NCBI GenBank assembly: GCA_002348345.1
Contig: DEAY01000406.1
Span: forward strand, 1 to 21,951
Origin: Verrucomicrobia bacterium UBA2970
GTDB lineage: Bacteria; Verrucomicrobiota; Verrucomicrobiia; Limisphaerales; AAA164-E04
DNA: 21,951 nt
Reading direction: 5' to 3'
Below the pieces are notes generated by a model that did not search any database, had not been told where the DNA came from, and saw nothing but the letters and a program-made list of their open reading frames with translations. Made by a program: the position numbers and the translations under genes. Shown piece by piece: positions 14,164 through 21,799 of the stretch (the first letter of the stretch is position 1; the number at the start of each line of letters is the position of its first letter).

Positions 14164-15849
14164 ATGAGTGATCGTCAAGTTCCCTGCGCGCTCGGCCTCG
14201 ATTTCGGGACGAACACCGTGAGAGCGCTCATCGTCGATTCCCGCGACGGCCGCGAACTCGGCACGGCAGAGGCCACTTATGCTCATGGCGATCAAGGGAT
14301 CATCACCGATCCTCACCAACCCGATTTGGCGCGACAACATCCGCTCGACTATCTCGAGGGCGCTTCCCAGGTCACCCGACAAGCCGTCGCGCAAGCCGAA
14401 GCCGATCACGGAAAAACATTCTCCGTGATTGGAATCGGAGTCGATGCCACCGGCAGCACTCCCCTTCCCCTCGATTCCCAGGGTGACCCTCTCTGTCTGC
14501 ACCCCGAATTCAAAGACCACCCAAACGCGATGGCCTGGCTCTGGAAAGATCACACCTCCATCGCCGAAGCCGCCGAGCTCACCGAGCACGCCCAGAAGGA
14601 AGCCACCGGCTATCTCAAGACCTGTGGCGGTACCTACTCCTCCGAATGGTTCTGGGCAAAACTCCTCCATTGTGCCCGCGAAACACCGTCGCTGATCGCC
14701 GAAACGGCCACCTGGATTGAAATCGCCGATTGGATTCCCGCCGTTCTCTGCGGTCGGGAGCAGCACCCCAAACGAGGCATTTGTCAGGCGGGCCACAAAG
14801 GATGGTTTCATGATGATTGGGGAGGCTACCCCAGCATTGAATTCTTGGAAAAAGTGGACCCCCAACTCTCCCGGATCCGCCAAACGTTGCCTCAGCAAGC
14901 CTTTCCCATTGATCAAGCGGCAGGGTCTCTGACCGTCGCCTGGGCAGAGCGCCTGGGGCTCGCCCCGGGAACCCCCGTGGCCATGGGCGCACTGGATGCT
15001 CACCTGGGAGCCGTTGGGTGTGGCATCGGACCGGGAACCCTGGTCAAGATCCTGGGCACCTCGACCTGCGACATCATCGTTTCGCCCCTGGCCGAGAAGC
15101 TCCCCGACATTCCCGGCCTCTGCGGGATCGTTCCTCATTCCGTCTTGCCCCATCACTATGGCCTCGAGGCCGGCCAATCGGCCGTCGGGGATATATTCAA
15201 CTGGTGGGTCGACGTGATCCAACCCGGTGCCGGCTCCACTCATGAGTCCCTGACACAACAAGCTGCCGGTCAATCGCCGGGAGAACATGGGCTGTTAGCA
15301 TTGGATTGGAATAACGGAAACCGCACGGTGCTCGTGGACCCCCAGCTCAGTGGTCTCATTCTCGGCCAATCACTCCACACCCAACCGTTCGAAATCTACC
15401 GGGCTCTGATTGAGGCGACCGCATTCGGTGCCCGGGTCATCATGGAACGAATTGCCGAATATGGCGTGCCGATCAACCAAGTCATTGCCTGCGGAGGAAT
15501 TGCAGAGAAGAACGACTTTCTCATGCAGCTCTATGCCGACATCACTGGACGTGTGATGAAAACCTCCCGTTCCGCGCAAACCTGCGCCCTTGGAGCCGCC
15601 ATTAGCGGTGCCGTGGTCGGAGGCGCGCATCCCGATATTCCCTCCGCCCAAACCGCTATGACCGGCACGAAAGCCCGTCTTTTTGAACCCCGGGGAAACG
15701 CTCAGGAACGGTATGATCAGCTCTACGCCCTCTACCGCCAGCTCCACGACGCCTTCGGTGTCTCCGGAGAACCCACGGAACTGGCCTCGATCATGAAGCG
15801 GCTTCTGGAAATCCGCCAACAAGCCCGCCAGCAGAACTCGCCCCACTAG
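14164..15849 (+). CDS. araB: L-ribulokinase (FGGY family)
   Basis: Ribulokinase phosphorylates L-ribulose to L-ribulose 5-phosphate in L-arabinose catabolism. The 561-residue protein has the AraB length. Visible FGGY features are the N-terminal phosphate loop GLDFGTNTVR (11-20), GVDATGSTP (92-100), the catalytic base Asp278 in GALDAH (276-281), ILGTSTCD (296-303) and the C-terminal adenosine-binding ACGGIAEKND (442-451). The ATG has no Shine-Dalgarno. The gene stands alone: no arabinose isomerase, epimerase, transporter or AraC-type regulator is nearby, so the partners must be encoded elsewhere or another ketopentose or pentitol is the substrate. Its TAG stop lies in a CTAG that also supplies the stop of the convergent TPR gene. 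Confidence 0.9.
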   Translation: MSDRQVPCALGLDFGTNTVRALIVDSRDGRELGTAEATYAHGDQGIITDPHQPDLARQHPLDYLEGASQVTRQAVAQAEADHGKTFSVIGIGVDATGSTPLPLDSQGDPLCLHPEFKDHPNAMAWLWKDHTSIAEAAELTEHAQKEATGYLKTCGGTYSSEWFWAKLLHCARETPSLIAETATWIEIADWIPAVLCGREQHPKRGICQAGHKGWFHDDWGGYPSIEFLEKVDPQLSRIRQTLPQQAFPIDQAAGSLTVAWAERLGLAPGTPVAMGALDAHLGAVGCGIGPGTLVKILGTSTCDIIVSPLAEKLPDIPGLCGIVPHSVLPHHYGLEAGQSAVGDIFNWWVDVIQPGAGSTHESLTQQAAGQSPGEHGLLALDWNNGNRTVLVDPQLSGLILGQSLHTQPFEIYRALIEATAFGARVIMERIAEYGVPINQVIACGGIAEKNDFLMQLYADITGRVMKTSRSAQTCALGAAISGAVVGGAHPDIPSAQTAMTGTKARLFEPRGNAQERYDQLYALYRQLHDAFGVSGEPTELASIMKRLLEIRQQARQQNSPH

Positions 15850-16583
15850 GAGGTCTCACTCGTCTTACTCAAACACTGCCGGGCCCGCCTGACCCAGGGC
15901 CTATCTTTTCGTCGTTGGAATTCCGGGGTGTGAGCACCTTCGTTCACCACTTCCTGAAACTGTGCTCGAGCCGCTGCGGTGTCTCCCTTGACCAGCAGCG
16001 CCTCGCCCAGCAACACACGAGCCTTGGCATAGGTATTTCCAGCCAGCACCGACTCCCAGACCGCAATTGCTGCATCCAAATCGCCTCGTTTGGCATGGGC
16101 TTCTCCCAAAGTCATCTGGGTTTGCCCGTAGTCATGTCGAATCTCTTCCTCCACGACCCGCTCCAGGAGCGCAATGGACTCCTCTACACGCCCTTGCTCA
16201 AGATAGCATTTTCCCAGCATCGCCAGAATATCAAGATCTTCGCCATCCCTCTCCCGGGCCGCCTCGAAACACTCGCGGGCCTGATCTCGCTTTCCTTGCC
16301 GAAGATAAATCTCACCCAATTCGGCATGATCATACGCCTTGTCCATATGATGAATCTGATCCTCCAGTTCTCGGATTCGACGACGATCCGATGTCCCGGG
16401 CAACTCAAAGGTTCCTCCCGTTACGCGGGTCCGATCCTGTCGATACACCAGGAAATAATAGAAGATCGCAGAAATCACGAAGAACCCGATGAAGATAGCC
16501 CAGACCCATTCTTCCCGGCGCAGGGCATCGACGAACATCCACACCCAAAACACCACAACCACCAGGAAAAGGGGGTTTGACAT
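15846..16583 (-). CDS. Membrane-anchored tetratricopeptide-repeat protein
   Basis: From the ATG at 16583 the protein has 245 residues. It begins with two membrane segments (about 4-20 and 26-46) separated by a short charged loop (DALRREEW), resembling the membrane part of PLDc_N-type proteins. A basic/acidic linker follows. From about residue 85 there are several TPR-like helical pairs (YDHAELGEIYLRQGKRDQA, DLDILAMLGKCYLEQGRVEE, QTQMTLGEAHAKRGDLDAA and one more). It probably acts as a cytoplasmic scaffold tethered to the inner membrane; its partner is unknown. An ATG at 16625 is in frame, but the one at 16583 has AAGGGG just upstream and starts right at the membrane segment. It follows the guanylyltransferase gene by 68 bp on the same strand. 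Its stop shares CTAG with araB. Confidence 0.75.
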   Translation of the reverse strand: MSNPLFLVVVVFWVWMFVDALRREEWVWAIFIGFFVISAIFYYFLVYRQDRTRVTGGTFELPGTSDRRRIRELEDQIHHMDKAYDHAELGEIYLRQGKRDQARECFEAARERDGEDLDILAMLGKCYLEQGRVEESIALLERVVEEEIRHDYGQTQMTLGEAHAKRGDLDAAIAVWESVLAGNTYAKARVLLGEALLVKGDTAAARAQFQEVVNEGAHTPEFQRRKDRPWVRRARQCLSKTSETS

Positions 16584-16651
16584 CGCCCCTTCGAGAGTAT
16601 CTCGCGAGAACAAAAAGGCGAACATACCTCAAGACGACCAATTCAGACCCA

Positions 16652-17785
16652 CTAGGTCAGTTTTCGGTAAGCCTTCGAAGCGACCAACCCTTTGACCAGT
16701 TCCTTTATTTTTTGTGCCTGGGATTTGTCGGCCACCATGAGCGCATCATCCGTTTGAACCACAATGGTATCGGTCATCCCGACCAAGGCGATGGGGGTCT
16801 TGTTCTTGGTTCGGGCGTCAAAGACGATATTCCTCGCGGCATCCACCTGGACCAGATCCGCGACCGCGCAATTGCCCGCTCGATCCGCCTTGAGGTGCCG
16901 GGCCAAAGCCGTCCAGGCTCCCAAATCGTCCCAACGAAACACCCCGTCGGCAACCACCACATTCTGCGCCTTCTCCATGAGCGCGTAATCAATTGAGACC
17001 TTCTTGATCGCAGGATACTCCTTCTTGAGAATCCGTTTGAGCTTCGTCGGACTGGCCGCCGCCTCAAACCAGCGGTGACAGGCGGCCTCCATCTCGGGTT
17101 GATGCTTCTGGAGCGCCTCCGTGATCGTCACGAAGGACCAAATAAACATCCCTGCATTCCAGACGTAGTCGCCCGAACTGAGATACTCCACAGCCGTCGC
17201 CAGCCTTGGTTTTTCCACAAATCGTTCCGCCCGGTAAAATGTCGTCCGGTACTTTTTAACGCCGCCCGGGGTAGGAAGCCGCTTTCCTTTCTGGACATAG
17301 CCATACCCCGTCGCCGGTTCGCTGGGCTTGATCCCGATGGTCACAATGGCCTGCCCCCGGGAGGCAAGATCGAAACACTCCGCCAGGACCCGCTGGAATT
17401 TCTTCTCATCGGGAATCACATGGTCCGCCGGAAGGACTGCCATCACCCCACTCGTCGACCGTTGCCCCACCACGGCAGCGCCGAGCGTCACCGCCGCACA
17501 GGTATCGCGGCCACACGGTTCGGCGATGATATTGGCCTTCGGGAGCTTGGGAAGTTGCTTGGCGACCATCGCCGCCTGAGCCTCGCTGGTGACCACGATG
17601 ATGTTCTTGTTGGGGACCAAGGCCAGCACCCGGTCATAGGTCTGCTGTAAAAACGATCGCCCTCCCAGAAGGGTAATCAGTTGCTTGGGTGACTTCTCAC
17701 GACTGACCGGCCAAAACCGCTCACCCCGCCCCCCAGCCATAATGATGACGAAATGGTCCTTCGGCTTCACACGCTTCACAGTCAT
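16652..17785 (-). CDS. manC: Mannose-1-phosphate guanylyltransferase
   Basis: The enzyme makes GDP-mannose from mannose 1-phosphate and GTP for exopolysaccharide, lipopolysaccharide or glycan synthesis in the cytoplasm. The nucleotidyltransferase signature MAGGRGERFWPVSREKSPKQ is at 16-35. LPADH (118-122) supplies the metal-binding Asp, and FVEKP (189-193) is the sugar-phosphate-binding motif. At 377 residues it is the single-domain type without the C-terminal phosphomannose isomerase cupin found in bifunctional AlgA/ManC enzymes. The ATG overlaps the trpA stop as ATGA, so the two are probably translationally coupled although their pathways differ. The TPR membrane gene follows 68 bp later. 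No glycosyltransferase genes are nearby. Confidence 0.92.
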   Translation of the reverse strand: MTVKRVKPKDHFVIIMAGGRGERFWPVSREKSPKQLITLLGGRSFLQQTYDRVLALVPNKNIIVVTSEAQAAMVAKQLPKLPKANIIAEPCGRDTCAAVTLGAAVVGQRSTSGVMAVLPADHVIPDEKKFQRVLAECFDLASRGQAIVTIGIKPSEPATGYGYVQKGKRLPTPGGVKKYRTTFYRAERFVEKPRLATAVEYLSSGDYVWNAGMFIWSFVTITEALQKHQPEMEAACHRWFEAAASPTKLKRILKKEYPAIKKVSIDYALMEKAQNVVVADGVFRWDDLGAWTALARHLKADRAGNCAVADLVQVDAARNIVFDARTKNKTPIALVGMTDTIVVQTDDALMVADKSQAQKIKELVKGLVASKAYRKLT

Positions 17786-18582
17786 GATGCCTTCAACGCC
17801 TCGTTCAGGTCTCGAGCAAAGCCGGCCACCTCGTCCACCAGTTGAGGCGAGTCTCCGAGATCAGCGATTCGATTCACCACAGCACTCCCCACCACACAGG
17901 CCTCCCCATATTGGGCAACCCTTTTGGCCTGCGCCGCGTCAGAGATCCCGAATCCGATCGCGATCGGCAAGTCCGTGTGTTTGCGGATCAATTCCGTCAT
18001 CGGTCCGATGGTCTCTGAAATCTGGCGTTGCATTCCGGTGACCCCCTCACGGGAGACATAATACACGAATCCTTTCGCCTGGGACGCAATGTAGTGGATT
18101 CGCTCTTCCGGGGTTGTGGGAGCGATCAGGTAAATCGGGAGGAGTTTCGCTTCATTCATCGCCGCCTGGTAGGCATCCGCCTCCTCGGGCGGCAGGTCGA
18201 GGACCAACAACCCGTCCACACCCGCCGCGCTCGCCTCATCGATGAATGCCGTTAATCCGCGCTGATGAAGGAGGTTGTAATAGACGTAAAGGACGATCGG
18301 AATCTCGCTCGTTTTCCGAATCCGACGAACGCAATCAAAGACGCCCCCGGGCGTCGTTCCTGCATCGAGGCCACGTTGCGCCGCCAACTGATTGACGATC
18401 CCATCCGCCAAAGGATCGCTGAAGGGAATCCCCAGCTCTAGGATATCCACACCCGCCTGATCAAAACCCAGCGCGAGTCGCTCCGTCGCGCCGAGGTTGG
18501 GATCGCCGGCTCCAATGTATACCACGAGACCTTTGACCCCTTGTTCTTTCAGCGCCGCAAAGCGCTCCTCAATTCGATTCAT
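17782..18582 (-). CDS. trpA: Tryptophan synthase alpha subunit
   Basis: TrpA cleaves indole-3-glycerol phosphate to indole and glyceraldehyde 3-phosphate, working with TrpB in the last step of tryptophan synthesis. With the ATG at 18582 the catalytic residues fall exactly at Glu49 (ILELGIPFSDP) and Asp60 (PLADG), the same numbers as in enteric TrpA, which supports this start over the in-frame GTG at 18606. The phosphate-binding GFGIS and VVGSAVV segments are present near the C-terminus. The N-terminal motif reads YIGAGDP instead of the usual TAGDP form. Length is 266 residues, typical. No other trp gene is in the window; the coupled downstream gene makes GDP-mannose. Upstream, GATAAT on the minus strand (18622-18627) is a possible -10 without a clear -35. 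Confidence 0.95.
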   Translation of the reverse strand: MNRIEERFAALKEQGVKGLVVYIGAGDPNLGATERLALGFDQAGVDILELGIPFSDPLADGIVNQLAAQRGLDAGTTPGGVFDCVRRIRKTSEIPIVLYVYYNLLHQRGLTAFIDEASAAGVDGLLVLDLPPEEADAYQAAMNEAKLLPIYLIAPTTPEERIHYIASQAKGFVYYVSREGVTGMQRQISETIGPMTELIRKHTDLPIAIGFGISDAAQAKRVAQYGEACVVGSAVVNRIADLGDSPQLVDEVAGFARDLNEALKAS

Positions 18583-18787
18583 CCCTGGGCATGTTCCGTC
18601 CTCCACCCTGAACCATCAAGCATTATCCAGGCCAGGGCCATCGGCGCACGCCACGGCTGGGTCCAGAGCAACGGTTGGCATACCCAGAAAGCCTTGCCTG
18701 CCCACACCCAGCTTTTCCGCCAAAAGGAATCGATCCGGTGATCGGGATTGGATCATGGGCGTTCAGTCCTCCCCAGGGAGACAGACC

Positions 18788-18816
18788 TTGCAACAATGCC
18801 CCTTCTACCTTATGAC
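18788..18816 (+). promoter_or_regulatory. Candidate dapB promoter with very short leader
   Basis: TTGCAA (18788-18793) and TATGAC (18811-18816) are spaced by 17 bases, a plausible sigma-70-type pair. Transcription would begin about 18823-18824, only a few bases before the preferred dapB ATG at 18830, giving a nearly leaderless message. This agrees with the lack of a Shine-Dalgarno there. The hexamers are only partial matches. The rest of the 247-bp trpA-dapB gap shows nothing else I can support. Confidence 0.3.
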
Positions 18817-18829
18817 CCCTACCCAAACG

Positions 18830-19567
18830 ATGCCACGAATCACCATTATCGGTTCCAAAGGAAGAATGGGGCAGGCTCTCCTCCGCTGTGCCGCCGAAGA
18901 TCCGGAATTAGAGGTCGTTGGTCAGGCCGATTTCGGCGACAACCTCGAACCAGCGATCGCCGCAGCGGATGTCGTGATTGATTTCAGTTTTTACGATGCC
19001 ACCCGAACCATCGTTGAACACGCCGCCGCCCAGTCAAAGGCCATCGTGATTGGAACGACTGGCCACAGCGATTCCGACAAATCCGCCATCCAGTCCCTCG
19101 CCAAAACGATTCCCATGGTCTGGGCGTCGAACTATTCCACCGGGGTAAACACCCTTTTTTGGCTGACGCGGAAAGCCACCGAGATCCTGGGCCCTGACTT
19201 CGATCTCGAAGTGATCGAAATGCACCATCACCACAAACAAGACGCTCCCAGCGGAACGGCCGCAACGCTTGCGGAGATTCTCGCCGCAGCCCGAAATGTC
19301 TCGCTCAAGAGAGCGCTCCGGCATGGACGGGAGGGCATCGTCGGGGCCAGAAAGAACGACGAGATCGGGATGCACTCGCTTCGCGGGGGGGATGTTGTGG
19401 GTGACCATACCGTGATCTATGCCGGCGCCGGCGAACGACTCGAACTAACCCACAAAGCCTCCAGCCGCGAGACCTTCGCCAACGGCGCCCTTCGGGCGGC
19501 GAAATGGGTGACCTCCCAATCCCCTGGCCTTTACTCGATGCAGCATGTATTGGGGCTCCAGGACTGA
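18830..19567 (+). CDS. dapB: 4-hydroxy-tetrahydrodipicolinate reductase (DapB)
   Basis: DapB performs the NAD(P)H-dependent step of the diaminopimelate/lysine pathway, feeding peptidoglycan and lysine synthesis. The 245-residue protein starts with the dinucleotide loop IIGSKGRMGQ (6-15). VVIDFS (48-53), GTTG (75-78) and ASNYSTGVN (99-107) follow. The catalytic signature EMHHHHKQDAPSGTA is at 130-144; its His132 and Lys136 correspond to E. coli His159 and Lys163. I chose ATG 18830 because the protein then begins at the first strand; ATG 18812 would add six residues and lies in a possible -10 element, and the open frame back to 18497 reads through the trpA start region without family similarity. 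No Shine-Dalgarno is visible. folK follows on the same strand. Confidence 0.93.
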   Translation: MPRITIIGSKGRMGQALLRCAAEDPELEVVGQADFGDNLEPAIAAADVVIDFSFYDATRTIVEHAAAQSKAIVIGTTGHSDSDKSAIQSLAKTIPMVWASNYSTGVNTLFWLTRKATEILGPDFDLEVIEMHHHHKQDAPSGTAATLAEILAAARNVSLKRALRHGREGIVGARKNDEIGMHSLRGGDVVGDHTVIYAGAGERLELTHKASSRETFANGALRAAKWVTSQSPGLYSMQHVLGLQD

Positions 19568-19602
19568 CTCAAGCAAAAGGCCTTTCGATCGCTCATTTCC
19601 CA

Positions 19603-20124
19603 TTGTCCAACGCAGAGCTCAGTTACATCGCTTTGGGTTCAAATCTTGGGGATTCGATTGACCATCTCCGCCGGGGGGCCCAGGCCCTTCAATCACTCTT
19701 TGCCACCCCGATCCGCCTTTCCTCCCCCTGGCTCACCACGCCAGTCGACTGTCCCCCGGGGTCCCCAAGCTTCATCAATGCCATGGCGGAAGTCGCGCTT
19801 CCACCACGATGCTCACCTCGGCAACTCCTGACCCAGTGCCAAACGATCGAAAAGGCTCTGGGGCGTCCCCCCAAGAAGATCCAAAATGAAGCACGCCCCC
19901 TTGACCTGGACTTGATTAGCGTCGGCCGTCAAGAACTCCACACTCCCGATTTGATCCTTCCCCATCCTCGGGCGCACCAACGTTTTTTTGTCCTCGCTCC
20001 GCTCAATGAATTGGCGCCTGCACTGGTTCTTCCCGGTCATGAATCCACCGTCTCTGAGTATCTTCTTCAAGTTCCCGAAGACCCATCGGCCCGTCCTCTC
20101 CGCGGGTTCGCCTGGAAACCATAA
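19603..20124 (+). CDS. folK: 2-amino-4-hydroxy-6-hydroxymethyldihydropteridine pyrophosphokinase (FolK)
   Basis: FolK transfers pyrophosphate from ATP to 6-hydroxymethyl-7,8-dihydropterin in folate synthesis. Visible family motifs, numbered from the TTG start, are YIALGSNLGD (8-17), SFINAMAEV (56-64), EKALGRPP (83-90), PLDLDLISVG (99-108, metal-binding aspartates) and LPHPRAHQRFFVLAPLNELAP. There is no ATG near the domain. In-frame starts are ATG 19504, which would overlap dapB by 64 bp and add 33 unrelated residues, or TTG 19603, which gives 173 residues, close to the usual length of about 160. I prefer TTG but with limited certainty. The gene follows dapB by 35 bp on this choice and is probably co-transcribed with it. 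Confidence 0.88.
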   Translation: MSNAELSYIALGSNLGDSIDHLRRGAQALQSLFATPIRLSSPWLTTPVDCPPGSPSFINAMAEVALPPRCSPRQLLTQCQTIEKALGRPPKKIQNEARPLDLDLISVGRQELHTPDLILPHPRAHQRFFVLAPLNELAPALVLPGHESTVSEYLLQVPEDPSARPLRGFAWKP

Positions 20125-20153
20125 CCGAGCCAGCAGCGCCCACGATTTCATCA

Positions 20154-20182
20154 TTGGACTCGCGCCCGGACACCGCTACACT
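20154..20182 (+). promoter_or_regulatory. Sigma-70-type promoter of mrp
   Basis: TTGGAC (20154-20159) and TACACT (20177-20182) are separated by exactly 17 bases, close to the TTGACA/TATAAT consensus. It lies in the 82-bp gap between folK and mrp, with an expected start near 20189 and a leader of about 18 bases before the mrp ATG at 20207. No Shine-Dalgarno is visible in that leader. Confidence 0.6.
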
Positions 20183-20206
20183 CCGACCCTTTGTTAACGC
20201 ACCACT

Positions 20207-21271
20207 ATGACAGCAGAAAGCATCAAAGAAGCCCTCAAACAGGTCAAGTATCCGGGCTACTCACGCGACATCGTCTCCTTTGGTCTGGTGAAGGATATTT
20301 CAGCGGAAAACGGTGCGGTGGCGGTCGTCATTGAGTTGACCGGCGGCAACGCGGAAATCGCTCAACAGATCAAGACTGAATCCGAACAGGCCATCCGCCA
20401 GGTTCCCGAAGCAAACCATGTCTACGTCAATGTCAAAGCCCCGGAGGCTTCGGGAGCTCGATCGGCTGCCCCCTCGAACGCCTCAGCTCCCGGAACTAAT
20501 CCAGACAAAGTACCGGGAATCAAAAAAGTGGTCGCGGTGGCAAGTGGAAAAGGAGGGGTCGGAAAGTCCACCGTCTCCGCCAACTTGGCCTGTGCCCTAA
20601 CCCAACTCGGGGGAAAGATCGGACTCCTCGATTGTGATATCTATGGGCCAAGCATTCCCCTGATGATGGGGGTCAAGGAGCGCCCCGGTTTGAGCCCCAA
20701 CGAAAAACTCGTTCCGCTGGAGAATCATGGCGTCAAACTGATGAGTATGGGATTTCTGCTCGAAGACGATCAACCCGTCATTTGGCGGGGTCCGATGATC
20801 ATGAAGACCATCCAGCAGTTTATCACCAGTGTCGAATGGGGAGATCTCGATGTTCTCCTCGTCGACCTTCCCCCGGGAACGGGAGACGCTCAACTTTCCC
20901 TCTGCCAAACCGTCCCCCTGGACGGGGGAGTCGTGGTCACCACCCCCCAAGAAGCCTCTCTTGGCGTCGTCCGGAAAGGCATCAATATGTTCCGAAAGGT
21001 GAACGTGCCGATTCTCGGAATCGTCGAGAATATGAGCTACTTCACCTCCCCCCAAGGAGAACGCATTGAGATCTTCGGAAATGGAGGGGGAAGGGAAGAA
21101 GCCGCTCGCCAAGACACCGCCTTCCTTGGGGAAGTACCCATTTTTCAGGAAATTCGAGAAGGCGGTGACGAGGGAATCCCGGTGGTGGCGAAGGCCCCTG
21201 AAACCGCCCCCGCCCAGGCCTTCCTTGAAACTGCCAAAACCGTCCAAGCCGAACTCGCCAAACAGGGTTAG
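20207..21271 (+). CDS. mrp: Mrp/ApbC-family iron-sulfur cluster carrier ATPase
   Basis: Mrp/ApbC proteins are P-loop ATPases that carry or deliver Fe-S clusters in the cytoplasm. The 354-residue protein has an N-terminal MIP18/DUF59-type domain (about 1-80), a Ser/Ala/Pro linker, and a C-terminal ParA/MinD-like ATPase. The deviant Walker A SGKGGVGKST is at 113-122, LLDCDIYGPS at 140-149, VDLPPGTGD at 219-227 and ENMSYF at 274-279. After ENMSYF most ApbC/Nbp35 relatives carry a CPxCG-type cysteine pair that holds the bridging cluster; here the sequence is TSPQGE and both cysteines are absent. The gene has its own promoter upstream and a terminator downstream. Confidence 0.93.
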   Translation: MTAESIKEALKQVKYPGYSRDIVSFGLVKDISAENGAVAVVIELTGGNAEIAQQIKTESEQAIRQVPEANHVYVNVKAPEASGARSAAPSNASAPGTNPDKVPGIKKVVAVASGKGGVGKSTVSANLACALTQLGGKIGLLDCDIYGPSIPLMMGVKERPGLSPNEKLVPLENHGVKLMSMGFLLEDDQPVIWRGPMIMKTIQQFITSVEWGDLDVLLVDLPPGTGDAQLSLCQTVPLDGGVVVTTPQEASLGVVRKGINMFRKVNVPILGIVENMSYFTSPQGERIEIFGNGGGREEAARQDTAFLGEVPIFQEIREGGDEGIPVVAKAPETAPAQAFLETAKTVQAELAKQG

Positions 21272-21344
21272 CCTTCCTCTGCTCGACGGGCGATTGCCTT
21301 CAACGATGACTCGAGCCTTCCTCGCAGCGCTTCTCCAGCGCCGT

Positions 21345-21382
21345 CCCCGTTATCGGGTTTCAACTAGCGGGGTCCCTTTTTT
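21345..21382 (+). terminator. Rho-independent terminator of mrp
   Basis: CCCCGTTA (21345-21352) pairs with TAGCGGGG (21365-21372), with one G-T pair, around a 12-base loop. It is followed by TCCC and six T (21377-21382). It lies 73 bp past the mrp stop. The rest of 21272-21489 shows nothing else I can support. Confidence 0.7.
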
Positions 21383-21489
21383 GGAGCACGCTCCTCACCC
21401 CTCATCCGCCAACCAGAGGAATTTATTGTCATTCATCGTTTCCATGTTACCCTTGCAGCGTCTCAAGATTCATCGCTGTAAAGTTCGCC

Positions 21490-21708
21490 ATGTCCGTCCC
21501 AGAGAAGTCGCTATCCTCGTGTGAGGACACCATCAAGAACCTGTCGCTCTACCGTGAATTCCAAGCGGAGCGGGAAGAAATCATGAAACACAAGTGGCTA
21601 GAGTCTGAAAAAGCAGGCTACGACATCGGCTTTGAAAATGCCCTGATTGACTGGATTATGAACCACCGGACCGGATGGAGAAAAAGTCGTCAGGAGGGCA
21701 TGGCATAA
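21490..21708 (+). CDS. Small conserved-looking hypothetical protein
   Basis: This 72-residue soluble protein is rich in charged residues. The central part, YREFQAEREEIMKHKWLESE, runs into KAGYDIGFENALIDWIMNHR and a basic end (GWRKSRQEG). It resembles short hypothetical proteins I recall from several phyla, and its HKW..SE.AG.DIG motif is reminiscent of the C-terminal segment of DUF4032 proteins in actinobacteria. I cannot assign a function or family with certainty. There is no signal peptide, membrane segment or metal motif. The start ATG has no Shine-Dalgarno. It stands between the mrp terminator and pyrR as its own unit, 91 bp before pyrR. Confidence 0.7.
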   Translation: MSVPEKSLSSCEDTIKNLSLYREFQAEREEIMKHKWLESEKAGYDIGFENALIDWIMNHRTGWRKSRQEGMA

Positions 21709-21765
21709 GGCTATTCCCGTGAAGGAAGTCGCTGGTTTCGGTTGAAACGGTGAACGCATCCACTA

Positions 21766-21795
21766 GTTTACGGCCTATTTGTTTACGACCCATTT
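21766..21795. repeat. Tandem 15-bp direct repeat before pyrR
   Basis: GTTTACGGCCTATTT (21766-21780) is followed immediately by GTTTACGACCCATTT (21781-21795), 13 of 15 bases identical. The second copy ends five bases before the preferred pyrR start codon. It could be an operator or a translational control element; no known PyrR-binding RNA loop was recognised. Confidence 0.7.
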
Positions 21796-21799
21796 TTCC

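Noticed and set aside
14122..15288. 388-codon open frame on the minus strand opposite araB
   Set aside because: Gly/Glu-rich composition without domains, fully antisense to a clear FGGY kinase; long antisense frames are common at this GC content.
21709..21799. Search for a PyrR-type attenuator or uracil riboswitch before pyrR
   Set aside because: No anti-terminator/terminator pair or PyrR-binding loop was recognised; only the tandem 15-bp repeat is supported.
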